Part shown: in pieces, positions 1 through 6,307 of the stretch
How positions within the stretch are numbered: the first letter of the stretch is position 1
Layout of the letters: each line of letters opens with the position of its first letter
Assembly: GCA_005880805.1 (NCBI GenBank)
Contig: VBFZ01000078.1
Location: forward strand, 1 to 9,320
Direction of reading: 5' to 3'
Length of the DNA: 9,320 nt
Source of the DNA: Chloroflexota bacterium
GTDB taxonomy: Bacteria; Chloroflexota; Limnocylindria; Limnocylindrales; CSP1-4
The notes under the pieces: generated by a model
What the model was told of the DNA's origin: nothing
Databases searched by the model: none
The model's input: only the letters and a program-made list of their open reading frames with translations
Position numbers and translations under genes: made by a program

Positions 1-1
1 G

Positions 2-103
2 ATTGACGTCGTCGCCTGGAGCGCGGGAATTGCCGGAGTGGCGATCGGGCTCGTCATGTGGCTCTGCTTCGTCATGGCGACCAGCGTCGCCGGCGCCAGC
101 TGA
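2..103 (+). CDS. C-terminal end of an unidentified membrane protein (partial)
   Basis: The reading frame is open from the left edge and ends at TGA 101-103, giving 33 residues. They start IDVVAWSAG and contain a continuous hydrophobic, Gly/Ala/Val-rich stretch (about residues 9-31) with one Trp, ending at SVAGAS. This looks like a final transmembrane helix with almost no tail after it. The stop lies 30 bases before the phosphatase start on the same strand, so the two may be cotranscribed. The family cannot be recognised from so short a piece. The frame could also be open by chance, but the membrane-like composition and its end just before the next gene argue for a real gene. Confidence 0.5.
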   Translation: MDVVAWSAGIAGVAIGLVMWLCFVMATSVAGAS

Positions 104-133
104 TCGACCCAACAGCGAAACCGGAGTCGCGTC

Positions 134-802
134 GTGCTCACGCTCGTCCTCACGAGGCATGGGCTGACGCCCCGGTCGAAGCCCGAGCAGCACCTCGGCC
201 AGAAGATCGACATCGAGCTGTCGGACGAGGGCCGGGCGCAGGCGGAAGCGCTCGCCAGGCGCCTCACCGGCATCGAGTTGTGGAAGATCGTGTCGAGTCC
301 GCTGGTCCGGGCCCGTCAGACCGCCGAGATCGTGGCCGGGGGCCGAACGATCGACATTGATGCCCGCCTCGCCGAGATGGACTACGGCCGCTGGGAAGGG
401 ATGACCTACGAGCAGATCGAGGAGCTGGACGCGCAGGAGCGAAGCAGCTGGGAGGAGGATCCCGCGACCCGAGCCTGCCCGGGCGGCGAGTCAGGGAATG
501 ACGTGTCGCGGCGCGTTCGCGCGTTCCTAGGGGAGCTGCTGGAGGACCACGTGGCGCGACATGGATCCTCGGACGCTACGGAGTGGCCGGTGCTGGCGGT
601 TGCCCACAGCAGCACCAACCGGATCCTGATGTGCGTCGCGCTCGACCTGCCGGTGCGCGAGTTCCGGCAGCGCTTCTCGCAGGGCCAGGTGAATCTCACC
701 GTCCTGCGCTTCGAGCACGGCGACGGACCCGCCGACGCGCGTCTCGTGCTCGCCAACGACCTGGCGCACGTCCGACCGGCAGGAGCGACGCCCTGGGAGT
801 GA
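134..802 (+). CDS. Histidine phosphatase superfamily protein (phosphoglycerate mutase-like)
   Basis: This is a 222-residue protein of the histidine phosphatase (PGAM/CobC-like) superfamily, which hydrolyses phosphate esters through a phospho-histidine intermediate. The RHG signature is at residues 8-10, with His9 as the expected nucleophile. Arg59 lies in SPLVRARQTA (55-64), the usual second phosphate-binding arginine. Glu81 in EMDYGRWEG is the likely acid/base, and His158 in AVAHSS is the second catalytic histidine. All superfamily hallmarks are present and the length is normal. The GTG start is supported by GGAG at 123-126, seven bases upstream, and it puts RHG at the correct distance from the N terminus. 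The stop overlaps the MFS start as GTGA, so the two are probably translationally coupled. The substrate cannot be read from sequence: a cofactor-dependent mutase is unlikely, while a broad phosphatase or alpha-ribazole phosphatase-like activity is possible. Confidence 0.9.
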   Translation: MLTLVLTRHGLTPRSKPEQHLGQKIDIELSDEGRAQAEALARRLTGIELWKIVSSPLVRARQTAEIVAGGRTIDIDARLAEMDYGRWEGMTYEQIEELDAQERSSWEEDPATRACPGGESGNDVSRRVRAFLGELLEDHVARHGSSDATEWPVLAVAHSSTNRILMCVALDLPVREFRQRFSQGQVNLTVLRFEHGDGPADARLVLANDLAHVRPAGATPWE

Positions 803-2055
803 GGGTCGAGTCACTCGCGACACTCGACCAGGACGGTGCGCTCCTGTTCACGACGCGCATCGTCCGGATGTTCGGGTACGGCTTCCTGGCGGTCATCCTC
901 GCCCTGTACCTGGACGCGCTCGGCTTCGACGGCGCTCAGATCGGGTTGCTGCTGAGCCTGACCCTGATCGGCGACACGATCATCTCGCTGTGGCTCACGA
1001 CCCGCGCCGATCGGCTCGGCAGGCGGCGGGTGCTGTCGGTCGGTGCCCTGCTCATGCTCGCGGCTGGCCTCGGCTTCGTGGCGACCAGGGAGTTCGGGTT
1101 GCTCGTCCTCACCGCGACGGTCGGCGTCATCAGTCCGTCGGGCAACGAGGTCGGGCCGTTCCTGGCGATCGAGCAGGCGTCACTCGCCCAGACGATCCCC
1201 GAGCGTCAGCGCACGGCTGTCTTCGCCTGGTACAACCTCGCGGGCTCCGTCGCGACAGCGGTCGGCTCGCTGGCGGCCGGATTGCTGGCGTCCGCGCTGC
1301 AGTCCCGCGGCGTGCCCGCCATCGACAGCTATCGCACGATCGTCGTCGGCTACGCCGCGCTCGGGGCTGCGCTGGCACTTGGGTTCAGCCGGGTATCAGA
1401 CAGGGTCGAGGTACCCGCGGAGGCTCGATCTCCGCTGGCCGGACGTTTCGGGCTCCACCGGTCGCGCGACGTCGTCTTTCGGCTCTCGGCGCTGTTCTCG
1501 CTGGATGCCTTCGCCGGCGGTCTCGTCACCCAGAGCCTGCTGGCGTACTGGTTCCACCTGCGGTTCGGCGCCGACCCCGCGCTGCTGGGCGCGATCTTCT
1601 TCGGCGCGAACATCCTGGCCGCGGTCTCCGCGCTGTCGGCCGCCCGCCTTGCGGCGCGCATCGGCCTGATCAACACGATGGTGTTCACGCACTTGCCGTC
1701 GAACGTGCTGCTGATCCTCGTGCCGTTCATGCCGACGCTGCCACTGGCGATCCTCGTGCTGCTGGCCCGCTTCAGCATCAGCCAGATGGATGTGCCGACG
1801 CGGCAGTCCTACACGATCTCGGTCGTCGACCCGGACGAGCGCTCGGCGGCGGCCGGCGTGACCGGGATCGCTCGCACGACCGGAGCGGCGGTCTCGCCGA
1901 TCGTGGCCGCCCCGATGGTCACCATGCCGGAGCTCGCCTCCCTGCCGTTCATCCTCGGAGGCGGCCTCAAGATCGTCTACGACCTGATCCTGTACCGGCT
2001 CTTTCGGTCCGCCCCCGCTCCGGGTGAACGGCCACGCGACGAGAAGAGCGCCTGA
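799..2055 (+). CDS. MFS transporter
   Basis: This is a 418-residue integral membrane protein of the major facilitator superfamily, presumably a secondary transporter in the cytoplasmic membrane. The first helix is around residues 22-42. MFS motif A follows the second helix as ADRLGRRRVL (70-79). Further hydrophobic segments run to about residue 400, compatible with 12 helices, with a central hydrophilic loop near 200-227 separating two halves. A segment with GNEVGPFLAIEQ (115-126) and later FAWYNLAGS (142-150) looks like a subfamily signature. The C-terminal tail is short and charged. The start is GTG 799, which overlaps the phosphatase stop by four bases. An AGGAG at 781-785 is rather distant (13 bases), so re-initiation after the upstream stop is likely. 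The frame is also open further upstream, but that part lies inside the phosphatase gene and its translation is Arg-rich and not membrane-like. The substrate is unknown. Confidence 0.88.
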   Translation: MRVESLATLDQDGALLFTTRIVRMFGYGFLAVILALYLDALGFDGAQIGLLLSLTLIGDTIISLWLTTRADRLGRRRVLSVGALLMLAAGLGFVATREFGLLVLTATVGVISPSGNEVGPFLAIEQASLAQTIPERQRTAVFAWYNLAGSVATAVGSLAAGLLASALQSRGVPAIDSYRTIVVGYAALGAALALGFSRVSDRVEVPAEARSPLAGRFGLHRSRDVVFRLSALFSLDAFAGGLVTQSLLAYWFHLRFGADPALLGAIFFGANILAAVSALSAARLAARIGLINTMVFTHLPSNVLLILVPFMPTLPLAILVLLARFSISQMDVPTRQSYTISVVDPDERSAAAGVTGIARTTGAAVSPIVAAPMVTMPELASLPFILGGGLKIVYDLILYRLFRSAPAPGERPRDEKSA

Positions 2056-2071
2056 GCCGGACGCTCAGGCG
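2049..2071. terminator. Stem-loop at the convergent junction, possible bidirectional terminator
   Basis: A perfect 9-bp inverted repeat, CGCCTGAGC / GCTCAGGCG (2049-2057 and 2063-2071), has a 5-base loop (2058-2062). It is GC-rich and sits exactly between the converging MFS and DedA genes. The MFS stop TGA (2053-2055) is in the left arm and the DedA stop (TCA, 2065-2067) in the right arm. No T tract follows on either strand, so classical intrinsic termination is not proven. In GC-rich genomes hairpins without U tracts are often proposed as terminators. Confidence 0.5.
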
Positions 2072-2721
2072 GTCCGGCGCCTGCCGGGCATGCCGAGTCG
2101 CCACCAGACGAACAGGGCGATCGCGCCGATCACGACCACGGCTACCAGGAGGTCGAACGGCTGGAGCGCGTGCCGGATGTCCTGCCAGCGGTCGCCGAGC
2201 GTCACGCCCGCATAGACCAGGGCCGCGGACCACAGGAAGGCACCCGCGGTCGAGTAGGCGATGAACTGGGGCAGCGGCATACGCGCCACGCCCGCCGGGA
2301 AGCTGATGAACGTGCGCACGATCGGCAGCAGGCGGCTGAAGAAGGCGGTGGCCGAGCCGTAGCGCTCGAAGAACCGTTCGGCCAGCTCGAGCTCGTGTGG
2401 CCGGATCAACAGGTACCTGCCATACCGCTCGAGGAACGGCCGTCCGCCCCAGGCCCCGATGGCGTACCCGATCAGTGACCCCACCGTGTTCCCGATCGTG
2501 CCCACGACAACCACGATCCAGAAGTTCCAGGGCGTGCCCGACAACCGCTCGACTTGCGTCGGGTCCGAGACGAGAAATCCCGCGTACGGGAGGATCAGCT
2601 CGGAGGGGAGTGGGATCATCGCGGACTCGATCGCCATGGCGATCATCACGCCGATGTAGCCAACGGCGCCGTACAGGCTGTTCAGGAACGGGATGACGAC
2701 CGCGTCGATGAACGCAAGCAC
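2065..2721 (-). CDS. DedA/VTT-family membrane protein
   Basis: This is a 218-residue polytopic membrane protein of the DedA (SNARE-associated/VTT) family. Members are implicated in lipid-carrier or phospholipid translocation and envelope homeostasis. The family motif ESAMIPLPSELILPYAGF (32-49) contains Glu32, Pro37, Pro39 and Glu41. A glycine-rich helix follows (GTIGNTVGSLIGYAIG, 74-89). The second hallmark runs from FFSRLLPIVRTF (127-138) to AG 143-144, with Arg130, Pro133 and Arg136 in the re-entrant region. The C terminus has two more hydrophobic helices and a basic tail (GRRRTA). Length is typical. The start is GTG (complement of 2719-2721), 8 bases after a TATGCT -10-like box and without a clear Shine-Dalgarno, so it may be leaderless. 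It is divergent from hutH and convergent with the MFS gene. No link to histidine breakdown is evident. Confidence 0.9.
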   Translation of the reverse strand: MLAFIDAVVIPFLNSLYGAVGYIGVMIAMAIESAMIPLPSELILPYAGFLVSDPTQVERLSGTPWNFWIVVVVGTIGNTVGSLIGYAIGAWGGRPFLERYGRYLLIRPHELELAERFFERYGSATAFFSRLLPIVRTFISFPAGVARMPLPQFIAYSTAGAFLWSAALVYAGVTLGDRWQDIRHALQPFDLLVAVVVIGAIALFVWWRLGMPGRRRTA

Positions 2722-2729
2722 GGCGGCGA

Positions 2730-2735
2730 AGCATA
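2730..2735 (-). promoter_or_regulatory. Putative -10 box for the DedA gene
   Basis: On the minus strand TATGCT lies 8 bases upstream of the DedA GTG start. It matches the TAnnnT form of a -10 element. Its distance would place transcription initiation at or within a base or two of the start codon. I see no convincing -35 hexamer. This is inference from spacing and consensus only. Confidence 0.4.
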
Positions 2736-2740
2736 CCCGA

Positions 2741-2753
2741 GGGGTTGAGCCCC
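2741..2753. repeat. Short dyad between two divergent -10 boxes, possible operator
   Basis: GGGGTTGAGCCCC is an interrupted dyad: GGGG 2741-2744, a 5-base centre and CCCC 2750-2753. It lies between the TATGCT box facing left and the TATTCT box facing right, and abuts the latter directly. A protein bound here would occupy the spacer of the hutH promoter and the upstream side of the DedA promoter. The arms are only 4 bp, so chance occurrence in GC-rich DNA is possible. Confidence 0.3.
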
Positions 2754-2759
2754 TATTCT
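2754..2759 (+). promoter_or_regulatory. Putative -10 box for hutH (leaderless)
   Basis: TATTCT is an A/T-rich island in GC-rich DNA. It ends 6 bases before the chosen GTG start at 2766. With usual -10 to +1 spacing, the transcript would start at the GTG itself. There is no Shine-Dalgarno upstream of GTG 2766, which agrees with leaderless translation. No clear -35 box is visible. Confidence 0.5.
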
Positions 2760-2765
2760 CCGCTC

Positions 2766-4349
2766 GTGACTGAGGGGAGCATCACCCTGACCGGGTCCGA
2801 GCTGACGATCGAGCAGGTCGAGCTGGTCGCCCGGCACGCTGCGCGGGCCGCGCTCGACGACGAGGCACGCGGGGCCATGGACCGCTCGCGCGCGGTCGTG
2901 GCTCGTCTTGTCGAAGCGGGCCAGGTCGTGTACGGCGTGACGACCGGCTTCGGGGATCTCGCCACCGCGTTCATCGAGCCGGCCCAGACCGCCCGCCTCC
3001 AGGAGAACCTCCTGAAGAGCCACGCGGTCGGGGTCGGGCCGGCGTTCCCACGTGAGGTCGTCCGGGCGATGCTCCTGCTGCGGGCCAACACGCTCGCCCT
3101 CGGCTTTTCCGGATGTCGGCCCCTCATCGTCGATGTGCTCCTCGCATTCCTCGCTGAGGGCCTTCATCCGGTCGTCCCGGAGCAGGGCAGCGTTGGCGCG
3201 TCGGGCGACCTGGCGCCGCTCGCACACCTTGCGCTGCCGCTCATCGGACGGGGCGAGGTCGAGCTCGAGGGCAGGCGCCTGCCGGCGCTGGTCGGGCTCC
3301 GGGAAGTCGGCCTGGAGCCGCTCGCCCTCGAGGCCAAGGAGGGCCTGGCGCTGCTCAACGGCACCCAGATGATGTCGGCGATCGGCGCGCTGCTACTCGC
3401 GGATGCCGATCGGCTCACGAAGACCGCAAGCGTCGTCGCCGCGATGAGCGTCGAGGCGCTGCTCGGGACGGACGTGGCGTTCACGGCTGCCTACCACCGC
3501 GCGCGACCGCACCCCGGCCAGGCGGCCGTCGCCGCCGAGATGCGAGCCCTTCTCTCTGGATCCACCCTCCAGCAGAGCCATCACGCCGATGCCCACAAGG
3601 TCCAGGACCCGTACTCGCTCCGATGCGTCCCGCAGGTGCACGGCGCAGTCCGCGACGCCCTCGACTACCTCCGCCGCGTCCTGCTGGTCGAGATCAACGC
3701 CGCGACCGACAACCCGCTCGTGTTCGCCGACGGAGCAGTCGCCTCAACGGAAGCGGTGGCAACCGGCGGCGGTCAGGTGGTCAGTGGCGGTAACTTTCAC
3801 GGCGAGCCGGTGGCCCTGGCGCTCGACTTCGCCAAGCTGGCGATCGCGGAGCTCGGCTCGATCAGCGAGCGACGGACCGCCCTGATGGTCGACCCCCGCC
3901 TGAATGGCGGGCTGCCGGCCTTCCTCGTGCCGGAGCCGGGCCTCGACTCGGGGATGATGCTCTACCAGTACACGGCGGCGGGGCTCGTGTCCGAGAACAA
4001 GGTGCTCGCCCACCCGGCGTCCGTCGACTCGATCCCGACGAGCGCCAACCAGGAGGACCATGTCTCGATGGGCTCGATCGCCGCGAGGCACGCACGTGCG
4101 GTGCTCGAGAACGTCCAGCACGTCCTCGCGATCGAGCTCCTCGTCGCGGCCCAGGCACTCGACTTGCGGCTCGCCCGCGTCCCGGACGCGCAGCCCGGCA
4201 CGGGGGTCCGGGAGGCCCTCGCCCGGGTTCGCCGTCGTGTGCCCTTCCTTGCCGCGGACCGCGAACCGGGACCCGACCTCGCCGCGGCGGGCGAACTCGT
4301 CCGGTCGGGCGTCCTCGTGGACATCCTCGGCGCCGCGGAGGCCGCGTAG
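2766..4349 (+). CDS. hutH: Histidine ammonia-lyase
   Basis: This is a cytosolic enzyme that deaminates L-histidine to trans-urocanate and ammonia, the first step of histidine catabolism. It has 527 residues with GTG 2766 as residue 1. The Ala-Ser-Gly that cyclises to the MIO cofactor is at 145-147 in GSVGASGDLAPLAH. Other conserved active-site elements are Tyr56 in YGVTTGFG, Asn198 in LLNGTQ, Tyr283 and Arg286 in QDPYSLRC, Phe344 in NFHGEP and Glu430 in SANQEDHVSMG. His86 in KSHAVG marks histidine rather than phenylalanine/tyrosine lyases. An in-frame TTG at 2745 would add seven residues, but GTG 2766 has the ideal leaderless -10 spacing and begins just before the family's usual N-terminal ITLTG. 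The length is slightly above the usual ~510. The stop codon TAG is also the start of the -10-like box for the next gene. hutU lies 2 kb downstream on the same strand. Confidence 0.95.
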   Translation: MTEGSITLTGSELTIEQVELVARHAARAALDDEARGAMDRSRAVVARLVEAGQVVYGVTTGFGDLATAFIEPAQTARLQENLLKSHAVGVGPAFPREVVRAMLLLRANTLALGFSGCRPLIVDVLLAFLAEGLHPVVPEQGSVGASGDLAPLAHLALPLIGRGEVELEGRRLPALVGLREVGLEPLALEAKEGLALLNGTQMMSAIGALLLADADRLTKTASVVAAMSVEALLGTDVAFTAAYHRARPHPGQAAVAAEMRALLSGSTLQQSHHADAHKVQDPYSLRCVPQVHGAVRDALDYLRRVLLVEINAATDNPLVFADGAVASTEAVATGGGQVVSGGNFHGEPVALALDFAKLAIAELGSISERRTALMVDPRLNGGLPAFLVPEPGLDSGMMLYQYTAAGLVSENKVLAHPASVDSIPTSANQEDHVSMGSIAARHARAVLENVQHVLAIELLVAAQALDLRLARVPDAQPGTGVREALARVRRRVPFLAADREPGPDLAAAGELVRSGVLVDILGAAEAA

Positions 4350-4352
4350 ACT
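4347..4352 (+). promoter_or_regulatory. Putative -10 box for the GNAT gene, overlapping the hutH stop
   Basis: TAGACT begins with the hutH stop codon TAG (4347-4349). It ends 6 bases before ATG 4359, the same gap as for TATTCT before hutH. There is no properly spaced Shine-Dalgarno before the ATG (only GGA one base away), so a leaderless internal transcript is plausible in addition to read-through from hutH. No clear -35 is seen. Confidence 0.42.
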
Positions 4353-4358
4353 CCGGAA

Positions 4359-5135
4359 ATGGCCGCGATCCGGATCGTCGACGTCACCGACGAGGCGAGC
4401 TTCGGCCTCGTACCGCCGTGCGCGGACCCGCGCTTCGACCACCGAACCTGTGACTACTGGGAGGACGCCGACCGGGGCTCGAAGTCGAGCCGTCCCGGCT
4501 GGCTGAAGGCTTCCGACACGTCGGGGCAATTGGCGTCCCGCAAGCCCAGCCTGGCCGACAACCCCTTCGCTCCGGCCGAGCGCAAGGCCTTCAATCCGTT
4601 CGCCCCCGCCGAGGATCGCCCGCGGTTCGCCGATCCCTTCGCCGACGAGGACGAGGCGCCGATCGACAACCCCTTTGCGCCGCGGCGCCAGGCGAGACCG
4701 TCCGTTGCTGGCGACGCCCCACGCAAGCTCCAGATGCTGGGACGAGGCCTGGCCGTGTTCGGCAGCTACGCCAAGGCCATGCTGGTGGACGAGGAGCCGG
4801 TCGGGTACGTCCAGTTCGGGCCGCTATCGGCCTACCCGCGTGCGCTTCGGCTGCGCGAGCTCTATCCGCAGCTGCCCGAGTCGCCGCTCCCCGCGGTCAT
4901 CACCTGCATCGCGACCGTTGCCGAATCACGGCACCAGGGATACGCGCTCCGCCTGGTCGAGGCAGTCTGCGAGGACCTCGCCGCGCGCGGGTTCGCGGCA
5001 ATCGAAGCCTACCCGGAGGCCGGCGCCGACCCCGATGCCACCAGCGCCGCCACGCCCGAATTCTGGCTGCGCGCCAGGTTCACCCTGGTGATCGACGACG
5101 AGCGCTTTCCGGTGCTCCGGCGAGAGCTCGACTGA
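4359..5135 (+). CDS. GNAT-family acetyltransferase-like protein with NPF-repeat linker
   Basis: This 258-residue protein probably transfers an acyl group from acetyl-CoA to an unknown acceptor. The N terminus (1-50) contains PPCADPRFDHRTCDYWED with Cys21 and Cys31, resembling the Cys/Trp-containing start seen in some GNAT proteins; that resemblance is from memory. Residues 60-115 are a polar linker with four [N/D]PF motifs. From about 125 the sequence becomes a typical mixed alpha/beta domain: a strand at 141-153 (MLVDEEPVGYVQF), a strand near 179-187 (AVITCIATV), then the acetyl-CoA pyrophosphate loop SRHQGYALRLVEAV (190-203), where R-x-Q-G-x-A matches GNAT motif A. A helix and the GFAAIEAYP strand (211-219) follow. 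The ATG start lies 9 bases after hutH, with a likely leaderless promoter. The substrate is unknown, and involvement in histidine metabolism is suggested only by position. Confidence 0.75.
   Translation: MAAIRIVDVTDEASFGLVPPCADPRFDHRTCDYWEDADRGSKSSRPGWLKASDTSGQLASRKPSLADNPFAPAERKAFNPFAPAEDRPRFADPFADEDEAPIDNPFAPRRQARPSVAGDAPRKLQMLGRGLAVFGSYAKAMLVDEEPVGYVQFGPLSAYPRALRLRELYPQLPESPLPAVITCIATVAESRHQGYALRLVEAVCEDLAARGFAAIEAYPEAGADPDATSAATPEFWLRARFTLVIDDERFPVLRRELD
4560..4676 (+). repeat. Coding repeat: four Asn/Asp-Pro-Phe motifs
   Basis: Within the GNAT gene, residues 68-70, 79-81, 92-94 and 104-106 read NPF, NPF, DPF and NPF, each followed by Ala (NPFAPAE, NPFAPAE, DPFADED, NPFAPRR). The spacing is 11, 13 and 12 residues. 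The codons differ between copies (AAC CCC TTC, AAT CCG TTC, GAT CCC TTC, AAC CCC TTT), so the repeat appears conserved at protein level rather than being a fresh DNA duplication. The acidic, proline-rich context suggests a disordered linker. Confidence 0.75.
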
Positions 5136-5140
5136 GACGT

Positions 5141-5146
5141 TACGCT
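5141..5146 (+). promoter_or_regulatory. Weak candidate -10 box upstream of the VOC gene
   Basis: TACGCT in the 60-bp gap after the GNAT gene has the TAnnnT form. A transcript starting near 5152 would have a leader of about 44 bases carrying the strong Shine-Dalgarno at 5184-5190. There is no -35 evidence. The gap is otherwise featureless. Confidence 0.22.
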
Positions 5147-5183
5147 CACGATTGCGCCGATCCGAAGGAGCGACCTCACCGGC

Positions 5184-5190
5184 AAGGAGG
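5184..5190 (+). promoter_or_regulatory. Strong Shine-Dalgarno for the VOC gene
   Basis: AAGGAGG ends five bases before GTG 5196. It is the best ribosome-binding site in the window and fixes the VOC start, although the frame is open back to the GNAT stop. It contrasts with the SD-less starts of hutH, GNAT and DedA. Confidence 0.75.
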
Positions 5191-5195
5191 CTCTG

Positions 5196-5618
5196 GTGGC
5201 AAGCATTCAGGCGCTTGGGAATGTCACCAAGGTCCGGGGGGCCCTCATCTTCGTCGAGGACATCGAGCGGGAGCTCATGTTCTACCGCGACGTGGTCGGC
5301 CTGCGCCTGCTCTATCGCACCCCGCGCTTCGTCCGGTTCGATGCGACGCAGGGAACGAGCCTCGCCCTGATCGCCGGCGGCGATGCGAGCCCCGAGCCGA
5401 AGGACTTCCGGCGCGGCGGCGTGGTGCCGGAGATCATCGTCGACAACCTCGAGCTGGCGATGCGCCGACTGGCAAGCGCGAACGTCCGGCACGAAGACGT
5501 CGTGCGCACCGCGTGGGGCCAGTTCTGCTTCTTCTGGGACCCGGAAGGGAATCCGCTCCAGTTCTACGAATCGGCTTTCGTCCGACCAGACGCCGATCCG
5601 GAGCGAACGACCGCGTGA
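5196..5618 (+). CDS. VOC (glyoxalase/bleomycin-resistance fold) protein without canonical metal ligands
   Basis: This is a 140-residue protein of the vicinal oxygen chelate superfamily. It has two beta-alpha-beta-beta-beta modules: GALIFVEDIERELMFYRDVVGL (15-36) and VVPEIIVDNLELAMRRLASA (76-95), ending with the family's FWDPEGNPLQFYE (113-125). The length is normal for a single-domain VOC protein. By alignment to the pattern HxxxxVxD, the first metal-ligand His position appears to be Gly15. The second-module equivalent is around Val76, and the C-terminal Glu of the usual GNxxEL is Gln122. A metal-dependent glyoxalase or dioxygenase role is therefore doubtful; a binding-type VOC protein is more likely. 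Start GTG 5196 is chosen because of AAGGAGG at 5184-5190. The stop overlaps the lipoprotein start as GTGA, implying translational coupling. The ligand is unknown. Confidence 0.85.
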   Translation: MASIQALGNVTKVRGALIFVEDIERELMFYRDVVGLRLLYRTPRFVRFDATQGTSLALIAGGDASPEPKDFRRGGVVPEIIVDNLELAMRRLASANVRHEDVVRTAWGQFCFFWDPEGNPLQFYESAFVRPDADPERTTA

Positions 5619-6307
5619 CGATCGGGCGCGGGCTTGCGCCCCCGGCTGCTCGCGGCCTGGCCGTCACCCTGCTGACGATTCTGGTGCTGGCGACTGTTGG
5701 CTGCTCCCAGGCACCGACCGCGACACCAACCCCGACGGGCATCACCGGCTCGCTTCCGCCGCCGGCCACCGGGACATCGGCGCCGTCGCCATCGCCCTCG
5801 CCGTCGGGCGGTTCGCCCGGGCCGTCGGCTTCGCCTGCCTCGACCGGCCCTTCCGCAATCCGCATCGACCCGAGCCTGCTCGCGATCCTGCCCACCGCCG
5901 TTGGGGGCGCGACGCTCATTGAGTCTCCGGAGACGGAGGGCCCTTCAGCGGCCGATCGAGCGCTCGCCGTCAGCGTCGACCGCCTCGTCACGGCCTTTGC
6001 GAGCTCTCCCGACGGGTCGGACTTCGCGCTGGCGTGGGTCGTCGCCCTGAAGACCGGCGCGTTCAGCGACCGGTTCTACGCCGACTGGCGCGAGACCTTC
6101 AACCAGGGCGCCTGCTCGCAAGCGGGCGGGGTGACCGGCAGCGCTGAGTCCACGATCGGCGGCCGAGCGGTATTCATCGGACGCTGCGCCGGAGGCCTGC
6201 TCACCTACCACGCCTACCTGCCCGGTGCGAACTTCATCGTGTCGGTGTCCTCGCTGGGCCCGAAGCGGTTCGGCGACCAGGTCATCCAGGGCCTTCGCGG
6301 AACGTGA
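5615..6307 (+). CDS. Predicted secreted lipoprotein with Pro/Ser/Thr-rich linker
   Basis: This 230-residue protein starts at GTG 5615, inside the VOC stop (GTGA). The N terminus has arginines (5 and 13), a hydrophobic core LAVTLLTILVLATVG (15-29) and a lipobox-like TVGC with Cys30 as the probable lipidated residue, although the -3 position is Thr rather than the usual Leu. Residues 31-80 are almost entirely Pro, Ser, Thr, Ala and Gly, a flexible wall- or membrane-spanning spacer. The soluble domain (81-230) is compact with two cysteines (167 and 191) that could form a disulfide; it has no motif I recognise. A GGAG at 5600-5603 precedes the start by 11 bases. The stop overlaps the hutU start as GTGA. 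The frame is open upstream to 5513, but that part is VOC coding sequence. Its place immediately before hutU suggests a surface role connected with that operon, perhaps binding; this is inference only. Confidence 0.8.
   Translation: MTIGRGLAPPAARGLAVTLLTILVLATVGCSQAPTATPTPTGITGSLPPPATGTSAPSPSPSPSGGSPGPSASPASTGPSAIRIDPSLLAILPTAVGGATLIESPETEGPSAADRALAVSVDRLVTAFASSPDGSDFALAWVVALKTGAFSDRFYADWRETFNQGACSQAGGVTGSAESTIGGRAVFIGRCAGGLLTYHAYLPGANFIVSVSSLGPKRFGDQVIQGLRGT
5783..5806 (+). repeat. Pro-Ser hexamer repeat in the lipoprotein linker
   Basis: Four tandem 6-base units of the form CCN TCG encode Pro-Ser at residues 57-64. Serine is always TCG while the proline third base varies (G, A, C, G). Such hexamers can expand or contract by slippage without shifting the frame, changing only the linker length. 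Confidence 0.6.

Noticed and set aside
990..2027. 345-codon plus-strand frame inside the MFS gene
   Set aside because: Arg/Gly/Ala-rich shadow. The overlapping frame has clear transmembrane helices and MFS motif A.
1967..2734. 255-codon minus-strand frame overlapping the DedA gene
   Set aside because: Same strand, different frame and Arg-rich. The DedA motifs are all in the other frame.
2745..2747. TTG as an upstream start for hutH
   Set aside because: It lies upstream of the -10-like box and adds seven unconserved residues (SPYSPL region). GTG 2766 fits both family start and promoter spacing.
3744..4529. 261-codon minus-strand open frame opposite hutH
   Set aside because: Composition is Arg/Val/Glu-rich and unlike the real genes. 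hutH is certain in the other direction.
5132..5147. Imperfect stem TGAG...CTCA at the end of the GNAT gene
   Set aside because: Only 4 bp plus a bulged inner part, no T tract, and too weak to call a terminator.
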